64,000 bases of DNA from Dactylorhiza incarnata (lineage: Eukaryota; Streptophyta; Magnoliopsida; Asparagales; Orchidaceae). The translations under genes were made by a program, and so were the position numbers. Positions 40,265-50,280 of this stretch are shown here, in pieces; within the stretch, counting starts at the first letter, position 1, and each line of letters begins with the position of its first letter. The stretch covers positions 5,097,501-5,161,500 of the forward strand of contig JAWHQI010000170.1 of assembly GCA_033032865.1 (NCBI GenBank), given 5' to 3'. The notes under the pieces were generated by a model. The model saw only the letters and a list, made by a program, of their open reading frames with translations, was not told the DNA's origin and made no database searches.

Positions 40265-42601
40265 GCTGTAAAAAGCAATCGGCCGCCCCTCCTGCATCAA
40301 GACGGCTCCCAGCCCAACTCCAGAGGCATCCGTCTCCACGACGAACTCCTTGGTGAAATCCGAAAGTGCAAGGACCGGGGTAGTCATCATCGCCTGCTTG
40401 AGCGCCTGAAAAGCCGCCTCTGCCTCATCATGCCAAGAAAAGGTATCCTTCTGTAAGAGCTGTGTCAGTGGCCGAGCGATTTTCCCATAGTCACGAACGA
40501 AGCGCCTGTAGTAGCCTGTGAGGCCCAAGAAGCCCCGTAAGGCCCGAATGGTCTGGGGCTGCGGCCACGATACCATACTCGCGATCTTCTTCGGGTCCGC
40601 CTTAACCCCTTCCACGGAAACCAGATGGCCTAAATATTCAACTTCTTCCTGTCCAAAAGAGCACTTCGACCGTTTAGCAAATAACTGGTGTTTACGTAGG
40701 ATGGAGAATACCTGAGCGACATGGTCCACGTGCTCTTCCCAAGTCCGACTGTAGATCAGAATGTCATCGAAGAAAATCAGCACGAAGCGGCGGAGAAGCT
40801 CCCGGAAGATCTCATTCATATTGGCCTGGAAGGTGGACGGACCACCGGTCAACCCGTTGGCCATCACGAGGAACTCGTAGTGACCATCATGAGTCCTGAA
40901 AGCCGTCTTATGGATGTCGTCCTCCTTCATCAGAATCTGGTAGTAGCCGGACCGCAAGTCCAACTTAGTATACCGGGTCGCACCATGTAGCTCATCCAAC
41001 AGCTCCTCGATCAGTGGAATCAGAAACTTATCCTTCAGCGTAATACTGTTGAGGGCCCGGTAGTCAACACAGAACCTCCAAGATCCATCCTTCTTCTTGA
41101 CTAGGGTGATGGGTGCCGAGAAGGAACTCGTGCTGGGTCGGATGATGCCAGCGTCGAGCATCTCCCGAACACTGCGCTCGATCTCTGCCTTCTGCATATG
41201 TGGATATCTGTAAGGTCGTACATTTGTCGGCTCTGCTCCAGTCTTGAGCACAATCTGATGATCACAGAACCGTGATGGCGGAAGTGTACGCGGCTCCTGG
41301 AAGATGTCGGCATACTCTTCAACCAACGGCTGCAACTGGAGTGGTACCTCCCCGTGCCCTGCCTCGTCTGACCTCACCCCAAGAAGAACGGCCATCAAAC
41401 TCCCTGTCTCTCCAAGCTGTTGTAGGCTGCGAAGGCCAATTTCCTTCACGGGTGATGACGTGATACCCTTCAAGCAAAACTGTCGCCCACCTTGCAGAAA
41501 CTCCATCGTCATCTGATCCCAATCAAAAGTAACCCTCCGCAGTTGTCGTAGCCACTGAACCCCTAGAACCATGTCTGACCCCCGAATGGGTAAGAGGTAG
41601 ATATCTGTGCGGCCCACGTAGCCTTGCATCCGCAACTCCACTCCCCGCAGAACGCCCTGGCACTGTAACTTACTGCCATCCGCTACCATGACCTGGAAGG
41701 CAGCCCCAGTATCCACTACGTGCCCCACCCTCTGAGCAACCTCTGGATGAATGAAATTGTGAGTGCTCCCGCTGTCCACCAGGATGGTCACCCGCTCCCG
41801 TCGGACCCTCCCCCCGAGCCGCATAGTGAGCGGTGGGGGGCTACACCCCTCCATGGCATGCACCGAGACACCAAGCTCCGTCAGGTCCAAGTCCCCTTCC
41901 AGATCCGGCTCCTCCGAACTCAGCTCGTCCTCCTCCTCCTGGTGTAGCATAAACACCTGGACCTTCTGACATTTGTGACCCGGCGTAAATTTCTCATCGC
42001 AGTTGAAACAAAGTCCCTTCTCCTTCCGCGCCTGCAGCTCGCCCCATGAAAGTCGTGTCACCGTCGGTTTCCCGGCTCCCACCGGCTCCCTCCGGGCTGG
42101 TGCCAGCGTGGTAGCAGGCCTCACTGAGTTATGGGTCCGCTGCCTATTGAACCGCTCCTCGTGGATGCGGGCCAAGCTAATGGCGTGGTTCAGACTCCGT
42201 GACATGTAAGCATGAATCTCATCCCGCAAATGTTCCTTCAAGCCCGACACAAAACAGCTCTTAAGTGTCTTCTCCTCCCAGTGTACTCGGTTTGCCAGTT
42301 TCTCAAACTCTGTCCGGTATTCTGTTACCGTCCCCTTCTGTCGCAGCTTCTGCAGAGTCGCCTCGACATTCTCGTACTCCAAAGGCCCGAACCGAACCGT
42401 AAACCCCTCCACAAAATCCGTCCATGGCACATAATCTCTGTCTCTGAGAAATCACTGAGTCCACTGGAATGCGTCACCCTCCAGATGGAAAGACGCCAAT
42501 TGCACCCACTGCGCCTCGGGAACATCCTGGTAATTAAAGAATAGTTCGGCCTTGTGGACCCACTCCATCGCGTCCCCTCCGTGAAAACTTGGAAAATTCA
42601 T
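40265..42601 (-). pseudogene. Chromovirus C Gag core, protease, RT and start of RNase H
   Basis: Same frame as the N-terminal Gag. A second in-frame stop (TGA, 42452-42454) interrupts Gag after FQWTQ; from 42430 onward the frame is fully open. It has the knuckle GLCFNCDEKFTPGHKC, protease ILVDSGSTHNF, RT with [29 protein letters not shown] (double Asp intact) and CSFGQEEVEYLGH, and RNase H VETDASGVGLGAVLMQEGRP. It is cut at FYSKA by the gag-only element. Confidence 0.9.
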
Positions 42602-42652
42602 GCTCGTTAATTTCGGAGGAAGGTATGCCCGGGGTGCACCTTGTCCCCTCTA

Positions 42653-43468
42653 ACGTTGATCATGACCCACACCCGGGTGTTGTCCTTGTCCCCACGGTGG
42701 GTGTTGTCCGACCCACGGTGCTCCAGGTCCCTCGTAGCCGCCATGTCCAGCCGACCTAGGGTTAGGTAGGAGTCCCCCCATGCCTCCCGGTGGAAAACCC
42801 GCCGCAGCCGCCCGGCCGAAAGCCGGCATGTGTCCTCCGACGTCGCCAGGCCCAAGGAAGGGCCCACCGAACTCCCCGTGAGCCGTTCGGCCATTGCCGA
42901 TCCCTCCATAGCCGGAGCGGCCTCCTCCGGCGTCGCCCGGGCCGCAGAAACCACCGGCGTACTCCCCTTGACCCGTGCGGCCACTTCCGATCCCGCAGCC
43001 CGATCTGCCGATTCCCAGGCCGATCCCGCCAGCCCGACCTCCGTCGGCCTCCCCCGATCCTCCTGGGCCCGATCCAACTCCGGCGTAGCCGATTCCCGAT
43101 GCTTCCAACCCGATTCCGCTAAATCGGGCTCCGCCGACCTCGCCCGCTCCGCCTGGGACCGATCCCGACCCCATCCACGGGTTCCGACCCAGATCCGCCG
43201 ATGTCGTGCCTCCATGAAGACCTGGCGGCATTTCCGGATGAGATCCGAAGTTAGCGGATCCGGAATGCACAGATCCACCGTTCTCGTCGCCCGCCGGCCC
43301 TTTTCCTTTCAAATTTTGTGTCAATAACGCCTTGATCTCGTCCATGCGAACGTCGATCCGTTCTTCCATAGACGTTTTCATATTTTCCATCGAATCGGAT
43401 AACCCCGCAAAGTTCTCTTCTAGGGTTTCCAACCGCAAAACTTCTTCTTGTGTGCGAGTGTTAACCAT
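42653..43468 (-). pseudogene. Chromovirus C Gag, N-terminal part
   Basis: ATG at 43468 (MVNTRTQEEVLRLETLEENF) opens a segment with a short coiled helix, then a long glycine-rich region (GGSGEADGGRAGGIG and similar). It ends at an in-frame TAG at 42650-42652, where CAG would fit. The next residues in the same frame lead to MNFPSFHGGDAMEWVHKAEL, the Gag core. The frame is the same throughout, so only nonsense changes separate it from pol. Confidence 0.8.
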
Positions 43469-43480
43469 GGTGGAGGAGAG

Positions 43481-43492
43481 CCTCTGATACCA
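43481..43492 (-). other. Chromovirus C primer-binding site
   Basis: The minus strand reads TGGTATCAGAGG, two bases from the LTR and one mismatch from the initiator tRNA-Met complement. Confidence 0.75.
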
Positions 43493-43494
43493 AA

Positions 43495-43816
43495 TGTTAT
43501 GAACGAAGTTCTAAAAGAAGGAGAAAAGAGGGAGAAAACTAATGACGGCTAGAGAAAGATTAGGGTTAGGAGGAAGAAGAGAGAATACCTTGATCATCAA
43601 TTGCATAAGAACCAAAAGAGGGGGTCCGGGTATATTTATACCGGACCCCGGACCGGCCAGCAAGGGGGCCGGCTAGCCCCCTTTGGGCCGATTTCAGTAA
43701 GAGGGGGCTGAACCGCTTGGTTCAGCCCCGTTGTCGCCTTCGCCGTGCCTTTGCCGTGTCTTTGCCTTCGCTTGTACTGACGCCCAAATAGACGGGCCTC
43801 GTCCGGGGGCGTAACA
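43495..43816 (-). repeat. Chromovirus C 5' LTR (322 bp)
   Basis: Pairs with 35999-36340. The minus-strand TATA box (TATAAATATA) sits inside a near-perfect inverted repeat, GGGGTCCGGGTATA..TATACCGGACCCC, at about 43622-43650. The same structure is in the other LTR at 36124-36152. Confidence 0.9.
43622..43650 (-). promoter_or_regulatory. TATA box embedded in a palindrome, chromovirus C LTR
   Basis: TATAAATATA on the minus strand with GGTCCGG and CCGGACC arms on each side. It is the likely promoter core. The symmetrical context could give promoter activity or a hairpin on either strand, but that is inference. Confidence 0.45.
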
Positions 43817-43837
43817 CTGTACAACCCTAGTCCTCAC

Positions 43838-44818
43838 CTACCTTGCACGGATACTTAAAAATGCTCTGCGTATCGGCTCGTACGCGTATCGGATACGGGA
43901 AACGCTCGGAAACGCGTTTCCGAAACTCTAGGAAACGTTAATTTAATTAATTAAAAAAAATTAAATCGGAATCGCGTATCCCGCCAGCGGGATACGCGAT
44001 TCCAGTGAATATCAGCGGCCGCTCTTTTCCGCTCTTTTTATTTCACGCGGCTCTTTTAGTCTAGGTTTACTCTGCTGTCGCTCCTCTCCGCTGCTGCTGC
44101 TCTCTGCTACTTCTCTCCGCTGCCGCTGCTGCTCTCCGCTCTGGTACGCTGTTCTCCGCTCCGGTACGCTGCTCTCCGCTGGTTCTGCTGCCGCTGCTCT
44201 CCGCTGGTTCTGCTGCCGCTGCTGCTGCTTCTGCTCTCTGCTCGCTCAGGTACTTCTTCTTTCTGCTCGCTCAGGCACTTCTTCTTCTTCTTCTTCTTCT
44301 TCTGTATGTATTTTTCCTGCTCCGTTATTTTTCCTGCTGTATGTATTTTTCCTGCTATGTATTTGTTGTATTTTTCCTGCTGTATTTTCCCTCCTGCTGT
44401 ATTTTTCTTGCTGTATTTTCCCTGCTATGTATTTTCCCTGCTGTATTTTTCCTGCTGTGTGTATGCTGCTGTATGTATTTTCCTGCTGCTGTATTTTGCT
44501 CCTGTATCTGTATTTTGCTGTATTTGCTGTATTTTATTGTATTTTGCTGTAGGTTCCTTCTGAATATTGCTATAGAAATGCAGTTTACTTATTATTGTTG
44601 TTTAAATTAGGTCTTAACTTGCATAACATGGATTCAAGTAGCGGTTCAACGTACCTTATTTGTTAGTTGTATTTTTTTATATTGATTAATACTTATATTA
44701 AAATAATTAAAAAAAATTTTAAAAATGTTTCCCGTATCCGTATTTTTTTAAAAATCACGTTTCCCGTATCCGTTTCGTATCATATCCCGTATCCCGTTTC
44801 CGTCCCGGTGCAACGTAG
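43838..44818. mobile_element. 981-bp TIR element with 8-bp target duplication (hAT-like)
   Basis: GTCCTCAC stands on both sides (43830-43837, 44819-44826). Ends are CTACCTTGCACGG and the inverted CTACGTTGCACCGGG. Subterminal copies of CGTATCGG, CGGATACGGG and CCCGTATCCG occur near both ends (43868-43910, 44728-44800), as transposase-binding repeats often do. The middle (about 44080-44580) is pyrimidine-rich low-complexity (GCTGCTGCT, CTTCTTCTT, CCTGCTGTATT). No transposase ORF, so non-autonomous. The 8-bp duplication favours the hAT superfamily, but the TIR is not typical and a MULE is possible. Confidence 0.7.
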
Positions 44819-44826
44819 GTCCTCAC

Positions 44827-45211
44827 ACCCCCTTCTCGCACTCCTCGCTGAAACCCAACGCGGTCCTCTCTGTCGACCAGCTTCCCTCGCCCTATTTCGC
44901 CGGCCGGAGCTCCATTTCACTGGCAGCAGTCCATTAGTGGAAGGATTCCGATCCCCCGTCGGCGGAATCATCCATCTCAGCGGCAACCTGAGCTCAGTGG
45001 TCGGAGCTCCAGTTCGCCGCGTCTTCTACTTTTCGCCGGCCACCATTCCGACCCTCGTCGCCGGCAGCTGCCATTTAGAGGAAGGAGCAAAGATCCTCAA
45101 CGGCCTGTAACTTTATTGATAAAATGTTGTGTTTATGGAATGTGAGAATTCCGGTTTCTGCTTTTTGTTGTTTTCAAGCTTATTTTTTGGGCCAAATTCA
45201 AGAAGATACAA
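44827..45211 (+). other. GC-rich gene-leader-like stretch
   Basis: Between the TIR element and copia C. It is GC-rich to about 45100 with an open plus-strand frame (RPELHFTGSSPLVEG...) of no known family, then T-rich. It could be a host 5' region or repeat sequence. No function assigned. Confidence 0.35.
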
Positions 45212-45216
45212 CAGAA

Positions 45217-45315
45217 AGTGAATCTCGTAAATGCCCTAACCGGGCATACCCGCATATATATATATGAGTCCAATAATAAAATTACAACAAAAATAACTAA
45301 TAATTAATTTCAACT
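45217..45315 (-). repeat. Copia C 3' LTR (about 99 bp)
   Basis: Contains CCCTAACCGGGCAT and a TA repeat before GAGTCCAATA. It is followed on the plus strand by CTCCCCCTCAA, the complement of the polypurine tract TTGAGGGGGAG. That is the same tract as in copia B, which supports placing the LTR edge here. Confidence 0.8.
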
Positions 45316-48300
45316 CTCCCCCTCAAGTTGGGAATATATATTGATCATTCCCAACTTGTTTGTGTTGTCCTTGAAGTTGTCGCTATATAAACCCTTGGTG
45401 AAGACGTCCGCAAGCTGATCGGATGAGTTCACAAAGGGTGTGCAGATATTCCCTTTGTCTAGATGATCCTTGATGAAATGTCTATCAACTTCCACATGTT
45501 TAGTTCTATCATGTTGCACAGGATTGTGCGCGATACTGATGGCAGCTTTGTTGTCGCAGTAGATCATGATAGGATTGTTCCCCTGAAAGCCAATATCCCG
45601 AAGGAGAGTCCTCAACCACAGTCCTTCACAAACACCTTGTGCCATTGCCCTATACTCTGCCTCTGCACTTGATCGAGCTACCACATTTTGCTTCTTGCTC
45701 CTCCACGAAACGAGGTTGCCACCCACAAAAGTGCAATACCCAGTAGTTGATTTTCTGTCATCTTGGCTACCAGCCCAATCAGCATCAGTAAACACTTCAA
45801 CTTCTAAAGATTTGCCGTTCCTGAAAAGGATCCCACGTCCTGGTGCCTTTTTGAGATACCGTAGCACTCTAAAGGCCGCCTGCTGATGACGAATGGAAGG
45901 AGAATGCATATACCTACTGAGGACCCCCACAGCATACGTAATGTCAGGGCGAGTATGGGACAGGTATATGAGTCGTCCAACCAAACGTTGGTATTTTGAA
46001 ACATCTACCTTTTCTCCACTAGTATCTGCATCAATTTTGTGATTAGCCTCAATGGGGGTGTCCACGGGTGCGCACCCAAGCATCCCAGTCTCTTTAAGGA
46101 GATCTAGAGTATACTTCCTTTGGGAGATGAAGATCCCTTGCTGAGACCTAGCCACTTCAATTCCCAAGAAATATTTCAGCTTTCCCAGGTCTTTAACTTC
46201 AAACTCCTTGCCCAGTTGTTCCTTCAAGTAAGTGATCTCCTCCATGTGATCCCCGGTAATGATGATGTCGTCCACATACACGATCAGAATAGAGACCAGG
46301 GCATCTTTTCTCTTAATAAAGAGCGTGTGATCAGCATGACTCTGAATGTACCCAAGTTGAAGCATGAACTTGTAAAACCGCCCAAACCACGCTCTCGGAG
46401 ACTGTTTCAAGCCGTACAGAGATTTTAGGACTCGGCACACCTTCCCTTTGGACCCTTTGATAACAGAGCCCGGTGGAGTATCCATGTATACTTCCTCCTC
46501 CAGATCATCATTCAAAAAGGCATTCTTGACATCTAGCTGAAGTAGTTCCCATTTACGACTTGCAGCAATAGAAAAAAGGACACGGATCGAATTCATCTTA
46601 GCAACAGGAGCAAAGGTCTCCTGGTAGTCAATGCCCTGGGCCTGGGTATATCCCTGAGCCACCAAACGAGCTTTATACCGCTCCACAACACCATCTTGGT
46701 TTTGTTTAACTGTGAACACCCAACGGGATCCGACCGTTCGCTTCCCTGGAGGAAGGCTCACCAGCTGCCATGTTTTATTCTTGTCCAGGGCATGCAATTC
46801 CTCCTCCATTGCCGCTTTCCATTCAGGTATCTGAGCAGCCTCCTGCCATGTCTTAGGAATAACAATAGATGAGAGGGAAGAAACGAAGGCTTGATGTGCC
46901 TGAGAAAGGTGATCATAACGAATGTAGTTGGCAATGGGATGTTTAGTGCTACCCTTCTTACCTATAAGGCGAGCAAGAGGAATATGGAGATCGTCCTCAG
47001 AATCTGGGTTGGAGGCATTCACCGGTACTGGCGGGACATCTTCAGCCTGCACATGCTCAACAGTCGTGGGACGACGGGAGTATGTATATATGATCGGAGG
47101 AGCGGAGGTAGGAGGAACAGGAGCAAGAGGCGGTGTAGGGTCAGGTGGAGGAGTAGGAACAGGATGTGGATGAGCACAAATCGGAAGCGGGGAGTCGGTT
47201 ATCTCGGCATCAGTACAAATCATCTCCCCCTGACGAGGACCAAAGTACGACTCCCCCTCACGAAAGGTGACATCAACGGTACAATAATACCGACGTGTCG
47301 GGGGGTGATAACATCTATACCCCTTGGTGGTAGAGGAATACCCAACAAAAACACAGCGAAGGGACCGCGCATCAAGTTTATCACGATGCGGGGTATGGAC
47401 GTGGACAAAACACACGGAGCCGAAGATACGAGGGTGAAGGTGAGAGGTGTGGACAATGTGTTTTTGCTCTAGACGAGAGAGAGGCGTAGCAAACGAGAGA
47501 GCACGGGACGGAAGGCGGTTAATGAGATGCGCGGCGGTAAGAACAGCATCCCCCCAATAGGATTTAGGGAGGTGCATAGATAGAAGTAAGCACCGGGCCA
47601 CCTCCAGCAACTGCCGATTCTTCCGTTCGGCCACCCCATTTTGAGTGGAGGTATGGACACATGTAGTTTGATGAATTATACCATGGTCCGCAAGATAAGC
47701 CCCAAAGACACCGCGATCGTCATATTCCCCACCATTATCACTACGTAACACACGTATTGTGCCTCCGAATTGTTGGACCACCATCTTATGAAAATTTTGA
47801 AAGCAAGAAAGAACATCACTTTTCTTTTTAAGCATATAAAGCCAAGTAGTGCGAGAGTAGCAATCAATAAACGTCACAAACCAACGAAATCCAGATAAAG
47901 AGATAACGGGGGATGGACCCCAAACATCAGAGTGAATAACATCAAATGGATACAGACTAGGGACAGACAAATGAGTAGAACGACACCGTACATGTTTAGA
48001 CTGCTCACAAGCATCACAAGAAAAAGACGGAAGTAAAGGAGAAAAAACAGGAAACAATTTAGCAAGATATAAAGGTGAAGGGTGGCCAAGGCGCTGATGC
48101 CATCGTCGAAGATCGTCAAGGGTCGGAGATCTGGTGGAAGATAGGGCACTGGGAGAAGACTGGTTCAGCAAGTACAGGCCGCCGACATTCCTACCACTGC
48201 CAAGTGTCCGCCTCGTAGCCAGATCCTGAAAAACACAAACATCAGGAAAGAATGTCACAGAACAGTGTAAGGAATTAGTCAAGTGACTAATAGAGAGTAA

Positions 48301-49620
48301 ATTTCGGGGAAAGGAAGGGACATGTAAAACAGAGGAAAGTGATAGGTCAGGAGAACATGAAACTGTCCCTTTACCGGCAATGGCAGAGAGGGAGCCATTG
48401 GCAGCAATAACCTTATCACGACCAGAGAGGGGAGTATAGGAGGTAAAACCTGAGGCAGAGCCAGTCATGTGGTCGGTCGCACCTGAGTCGATTATCCAGT
48501 CAGAGGGTGTGGAAGACACGGCATGAGCACTGGACAGACCTGAAGTGGCAACAGCAGCATGAGAGGTAGGAGTAGAGTCTGTGTGAGAGCGCAACAGGCG
48601 TCGGAAGGCCTCTAACTCAGCAGTAGACAGGCCTCCAGAAGTATCATCCAGAACAGCAGTAGAGTGAGCAGAAGACTGAGAGCGGCCATCAGAAGAGCGA
48701 CCACCACCACCACCACGGTACCCTCCTCGACCACGGGTACTAGAGCCCCGACCACTTGGAGCAAGGTGCGGGTGCAAACGAAAGCAGGAGCTTTTGACAT
48801 GTCCTGTCTTCCCGCAATGACTACAAACAGGAGAGGGACCACGAGTCATGCTTGCCAGAGCAGAGTGATCGGTAGCAGAACCAAGAGTGCGACGGCGATT
48901 CTCGTCGCTGAGGAGCATGCTGAATGCCTCCCGAAGGGAGGGAAGAGGCTCACGATGGAGGATGTGCAGACGAACAGCATCAAACTCCATGCTAAGGCCC
49001 ATAAGGAAGACATGAACACGGAAACGGTCTTTATCCTTCTGAAGGGCCACCGCATCAACCGTACAAGCGGCAGTAAAGGTACTAAAGAAGTCCAACTCCT
49101 GATAAAGGCGCTCAAACTCAGAGTAGTAGGCGGCAACAGTTAAAGACCCCTGTCGCAATTCCAGAACGCGGCGAGTGAGCTCATAGACCTGCATCGAACT
49201 GCTTGCCTGGGAGTAAGTATCACGGGCTCTCGTCCAAATATCATATGCGGAGTCCAACAGCATATAACTGCGGTACACCTGAGGGGACATCGAATGAAGC
49301 AGCCACGAGACGACCAAAGAGTTGTCCGCATCCCATTTGCGCCATGAGGGATCGGAACGTGATGGCTCAGCAATAGTACCGTCAATAAGACCATACAACT
49401 GGTGGCTGCGAATCGCATGTTGCGCCGCCCTAGACCATTCCAGGTAATTGGTTCCATCCAAGGCGACTGTAGTAATCTTCAAAGACTGGCCATGACTCCG
49501 AGGAGGATCACCCGAGAAACGATGCAAAGCATCAACCGGAGGGGCCGAAGATCCGGGAAGAGCACCGGATTGAGACGAGGTAGAATTTGTGGACGGATCG
49601 GGGCTGGAATGATCTCCCAT
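45310..49620 (-). CDS. Copia C Gag-Pol polyprotein (1436 aa, intact)
   Basis: ATG at 49620. Gag (DGTNYLEWSRAAQHAIRS, SMSPQVYRSYMLLDSAYDIW), zinc knuckle CSHCGKTGHVKSSC (about 266-279), protease with Asp378 (IIDSGATDHMTG) and gag-pre-integrase (WHQRLGHPSPLYL). Integrase has HSDVWGPSP, RSDNGGEY and NGVAERKN. RT has QLDVKNAFLNDDLEEEVYM and YVDD at 1115-1118, and RNase H has FTDADWAGSQDDRKST, CDNKAAIS and ADVFTKGL. All catalytic residues examined are intact. Copia B has a similar architecture but clearly different sequence, so they are separate families. The C-terminus lies at the polypurine tract. Confidence 0.95.
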   Translation of the reverse strand: MGDHSSPDPSTNSTSSQSGALPGSSAPPVDALHRFSGDPPRSHGQSLKITTVALDGTNYLEWSRAAQHAIRSHQLYGLIDGTIAEPSRSDPSWRKWDADNSLVVSWLLHSMSPQVYRSYMLLDSAYDIWTRARDTYSQASSSMQVYELTRRVLELRQGSLTVAAYYSEFERLYQELDFFSTFTAACTVDAVALQKDKDRFRVHVFLMGLSMEFDAVRLHILHREPLPSLREAFSMLLSDENRRRTLGSATDHSALASMTRGPSPVCSHCGKTGHVKSSCFRLHPHLAPSGRGSSTRGRGGYRGGGGGRSSDGRSQSSAHSTAVLDDTSGGLSTAELEAFRRLLRSHTDSTPTSHAAVATSGLSSAHAVSSTPSDWIIDSGATDHMTGSASGFTSYTPLSGRDKVIAANGSLSAIAGKGTVSCSPDLSLSSVLHVPSFPRNLLSISHLTNSLHCSVTFFPDVCVFQDLATRRTLGSGRNVGGLYLLNQSSPSALSSTRSPTLDDLRRWHQRLGHPSPLYLAKLFPVFSPLLPSFSCDACEQSKHVRCRSTHLSVPSLYPFDVIHSDVWGPSPVISLSGFRWFVTFIDCYSRTTWLYMLKKKSDVLSCFQNFHKMVVQQFGGTIRVLRSDNGGEYDDRGVFGAYLADHGIIHQTTCVHTSTQNGVAERKNRQLLEVARCLLLSMHLPKSYWGDAVLTAAHLINRLPSRALSFATPLSRLEQKHIVHTSHLHPRIFGSVCFVHVHTPHRDKLDARSLRCVFVGYSSTTKGYRCYHPPTRRYYCTVDVTFREGESYFGPRQGEMICTDAEITDSPLPICAHPHPVPTPPPDPTPPLAPVPPTSAPPIIYTYSRRPTTVEHVQAEDVPPVPVNASNPDSEDDLHIPLARLIGKKGSTKHPIANYIRYDHLSQAHQAFVSSLSSIVIPKTWQEAAQIPEWKAAMEEELHALDKNKTWQLVSLPPGKRTVGSRWVFTVKQNQDGVVERYKARLVAQGYTQAQGIDYQETFAPVAKMNSIRVLFSIAASRKWELLQLDVKNAFLNDDLEEEVYMDTPPGSVIKGSKGKVCRVLKSLYGLKQSPRAWFGRFYKFMLQLGYIQSHADHTLFIKRKDALVSILIVYVDDIIITGDHMEEITYLKEQLGKEFEVKDLGKLKYFLGIEVARSQQGIFISQRKYTLDLLKETGMLGCAPVDTPIEANHKIDADTSGEKVDVSKYQRLVGRLIYLSHTRPDITYAVGVLSRYMHSPSIRHQQAAFRVLRYLKKAPGRGILFRNGKSLEVEVFTDADWAGSQDDRKSTTGYCTFVGGNLVSWRSKKQNVVARSSAEAEYRAMAQGVCEGLWLRTLLRDIGFQGNNPIMIYCDNKAAISIAHNPVQHDRTKHVEVDRHFIKDHLDKGNICTPFVNSSDQLADVFTKGLYSDNFKDNTNKLGMINIYSQLEGES

Positions 49621-49849
49621 AGAGAAAAAACTGAAGATCTCAAGAGGAACGAGAGAACATCCACCGGGTGCAAACTAGATCGGAAAAACGAAGAGAGCAC
49701 CCGAGGATGGAAAAGGGGCGTCTCCGGCAGCCCCCATGGAGGACAAAACGGCAAGCCGAAGGAGACGGCGGAGCAGGAGAAGACGCGTCAGCCGACAGGA
49801 GGAAACGTCGGCTAACGCATCCGAAAGAGACGGCTGCCGGAGAGCGGGA

Positions 49850-50095
49850 GGCTGGCGAGCGGCCGAGAGCGGGAGGCTGGCGAGCGGCTGGAGCGGCTGG
49901 CGAGGGGCTGGCGAGGAAGGCGCGCGAGCGAGGAGGACGCGCGAGGAGGACGCTCGAGCGGGCGGGGAAGACGCGCGAGCGAGGCGAGCGAGGCGAGCGG
50001 GAGCGCGAGCGAGGCGAGCGGGAGCGCGAGCGGGCGAGCGGGAGCGCGAGCGGGCGAGCGGGAGCGCGAGCGGGCGAGGAGGACGCGCGTCGAGC
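49850..50095 (-). repeat. GC-rich minisatellite in the copia C leader
   Basis: Repeats of GAGCGGGAGCGCGAGCGGGC-like units and GGGAGGCTGGCGAGCGGC units in the untranslated leader between primer site and ATG. Open frames here (Arg/Ala/Gly-rich) are by-products of repeat composition. Such tracts vary by slippage. Confidence 0.8.
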
Positions 50096-50113
50096 GGCGG
50101 AAGCGACCCCTGC

Positions 50114-50125
50114 GCTCTGATACCA
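50114..50125 (-). other. Copia C primer-binding site (tRNA-iMet)
   Basis: The minus strand reads TGGTATCAGAGC, a perfect initiator tRNA-Met complement. It is offset about 14 bp from the apparent LTR edge, more than usual. Confidence 0.85.
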
Positions 50126-50139
50126 AGTAGAACAGATAT

Positions 50140-50240
50140 CGTGAATCTCGTAAATGCCCTAACCGGGCATACCCGCATATATATATATATGAGTCCAATA
50201 GTAAAATTACAACAAAAATAACTAATAATTAATTTCAACT
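50140..50240 (-). repeat. Copia C 5' LTR (about 101 bp)
   Basis: Nearly identical to 45217-45315 with one more TA unit. The minus strand has ATATATATATATATGCGGG, a possible TATA region. Confidence 0.8.
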
Positions 50241-50280
50241 CAGAACTCTTTTTTCAATTATGTCCTGTATCCAAATCATA

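Larger units (their letters stand above)
35999..43816 (-). mobile_element. Ty3/gypsy chromovirus C, interrupted by a gag-only element
   Basis: LTRs 35999-36340 and 43495-43816 share TGTTATGAACG at the start and GGCGTAACA at the end. Flanking 5-mers are CCGTG (35994-35998) and CTGTA (43817-43821). They differ only by C to T and G to A, compatible with a decayed target duplication. On the minus strand: tRNA-iMet-like primer site (TGGTATCAGAGG), Gag, protease, RT, RNase H, [38104-40259 insertion], rest of RNase H, integrase, chromodomain, polypurine tract (GATGGGGAGGGGAA), LTR. Gag has two in-frame stops; pol is otherwise open. Confidence 0.93.
45217..50240 (-). mobile_element. Ty1/copia element C, intact ORF, about 100-bp LTRs
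   Basis: LTRs 45217-45315 and 50140-50240 differ by one substitution, a (TA) unit and the outermost base. CAGAA stands on both sides (45212-45216, 50241-50245). With these limits the plus-strand ends are AGTGAATC and TTTCAACT, not TG..CA, and 14 bases separate the 5' LTR from the primer site. An alternative reading extends the LTR by about 15 bp toward the primer site with a 4-of-5 duplication. The single 1436-codon frame is uninterrupted, so the element may be autonomous. Confidence 0.9.

Noticed and set aside
49668..50238. Arg/Ala-rich ORFs in the copia C leader
   Set aside because: Open in several frames because of the GAGCGG minisatellite; not conserved protein.
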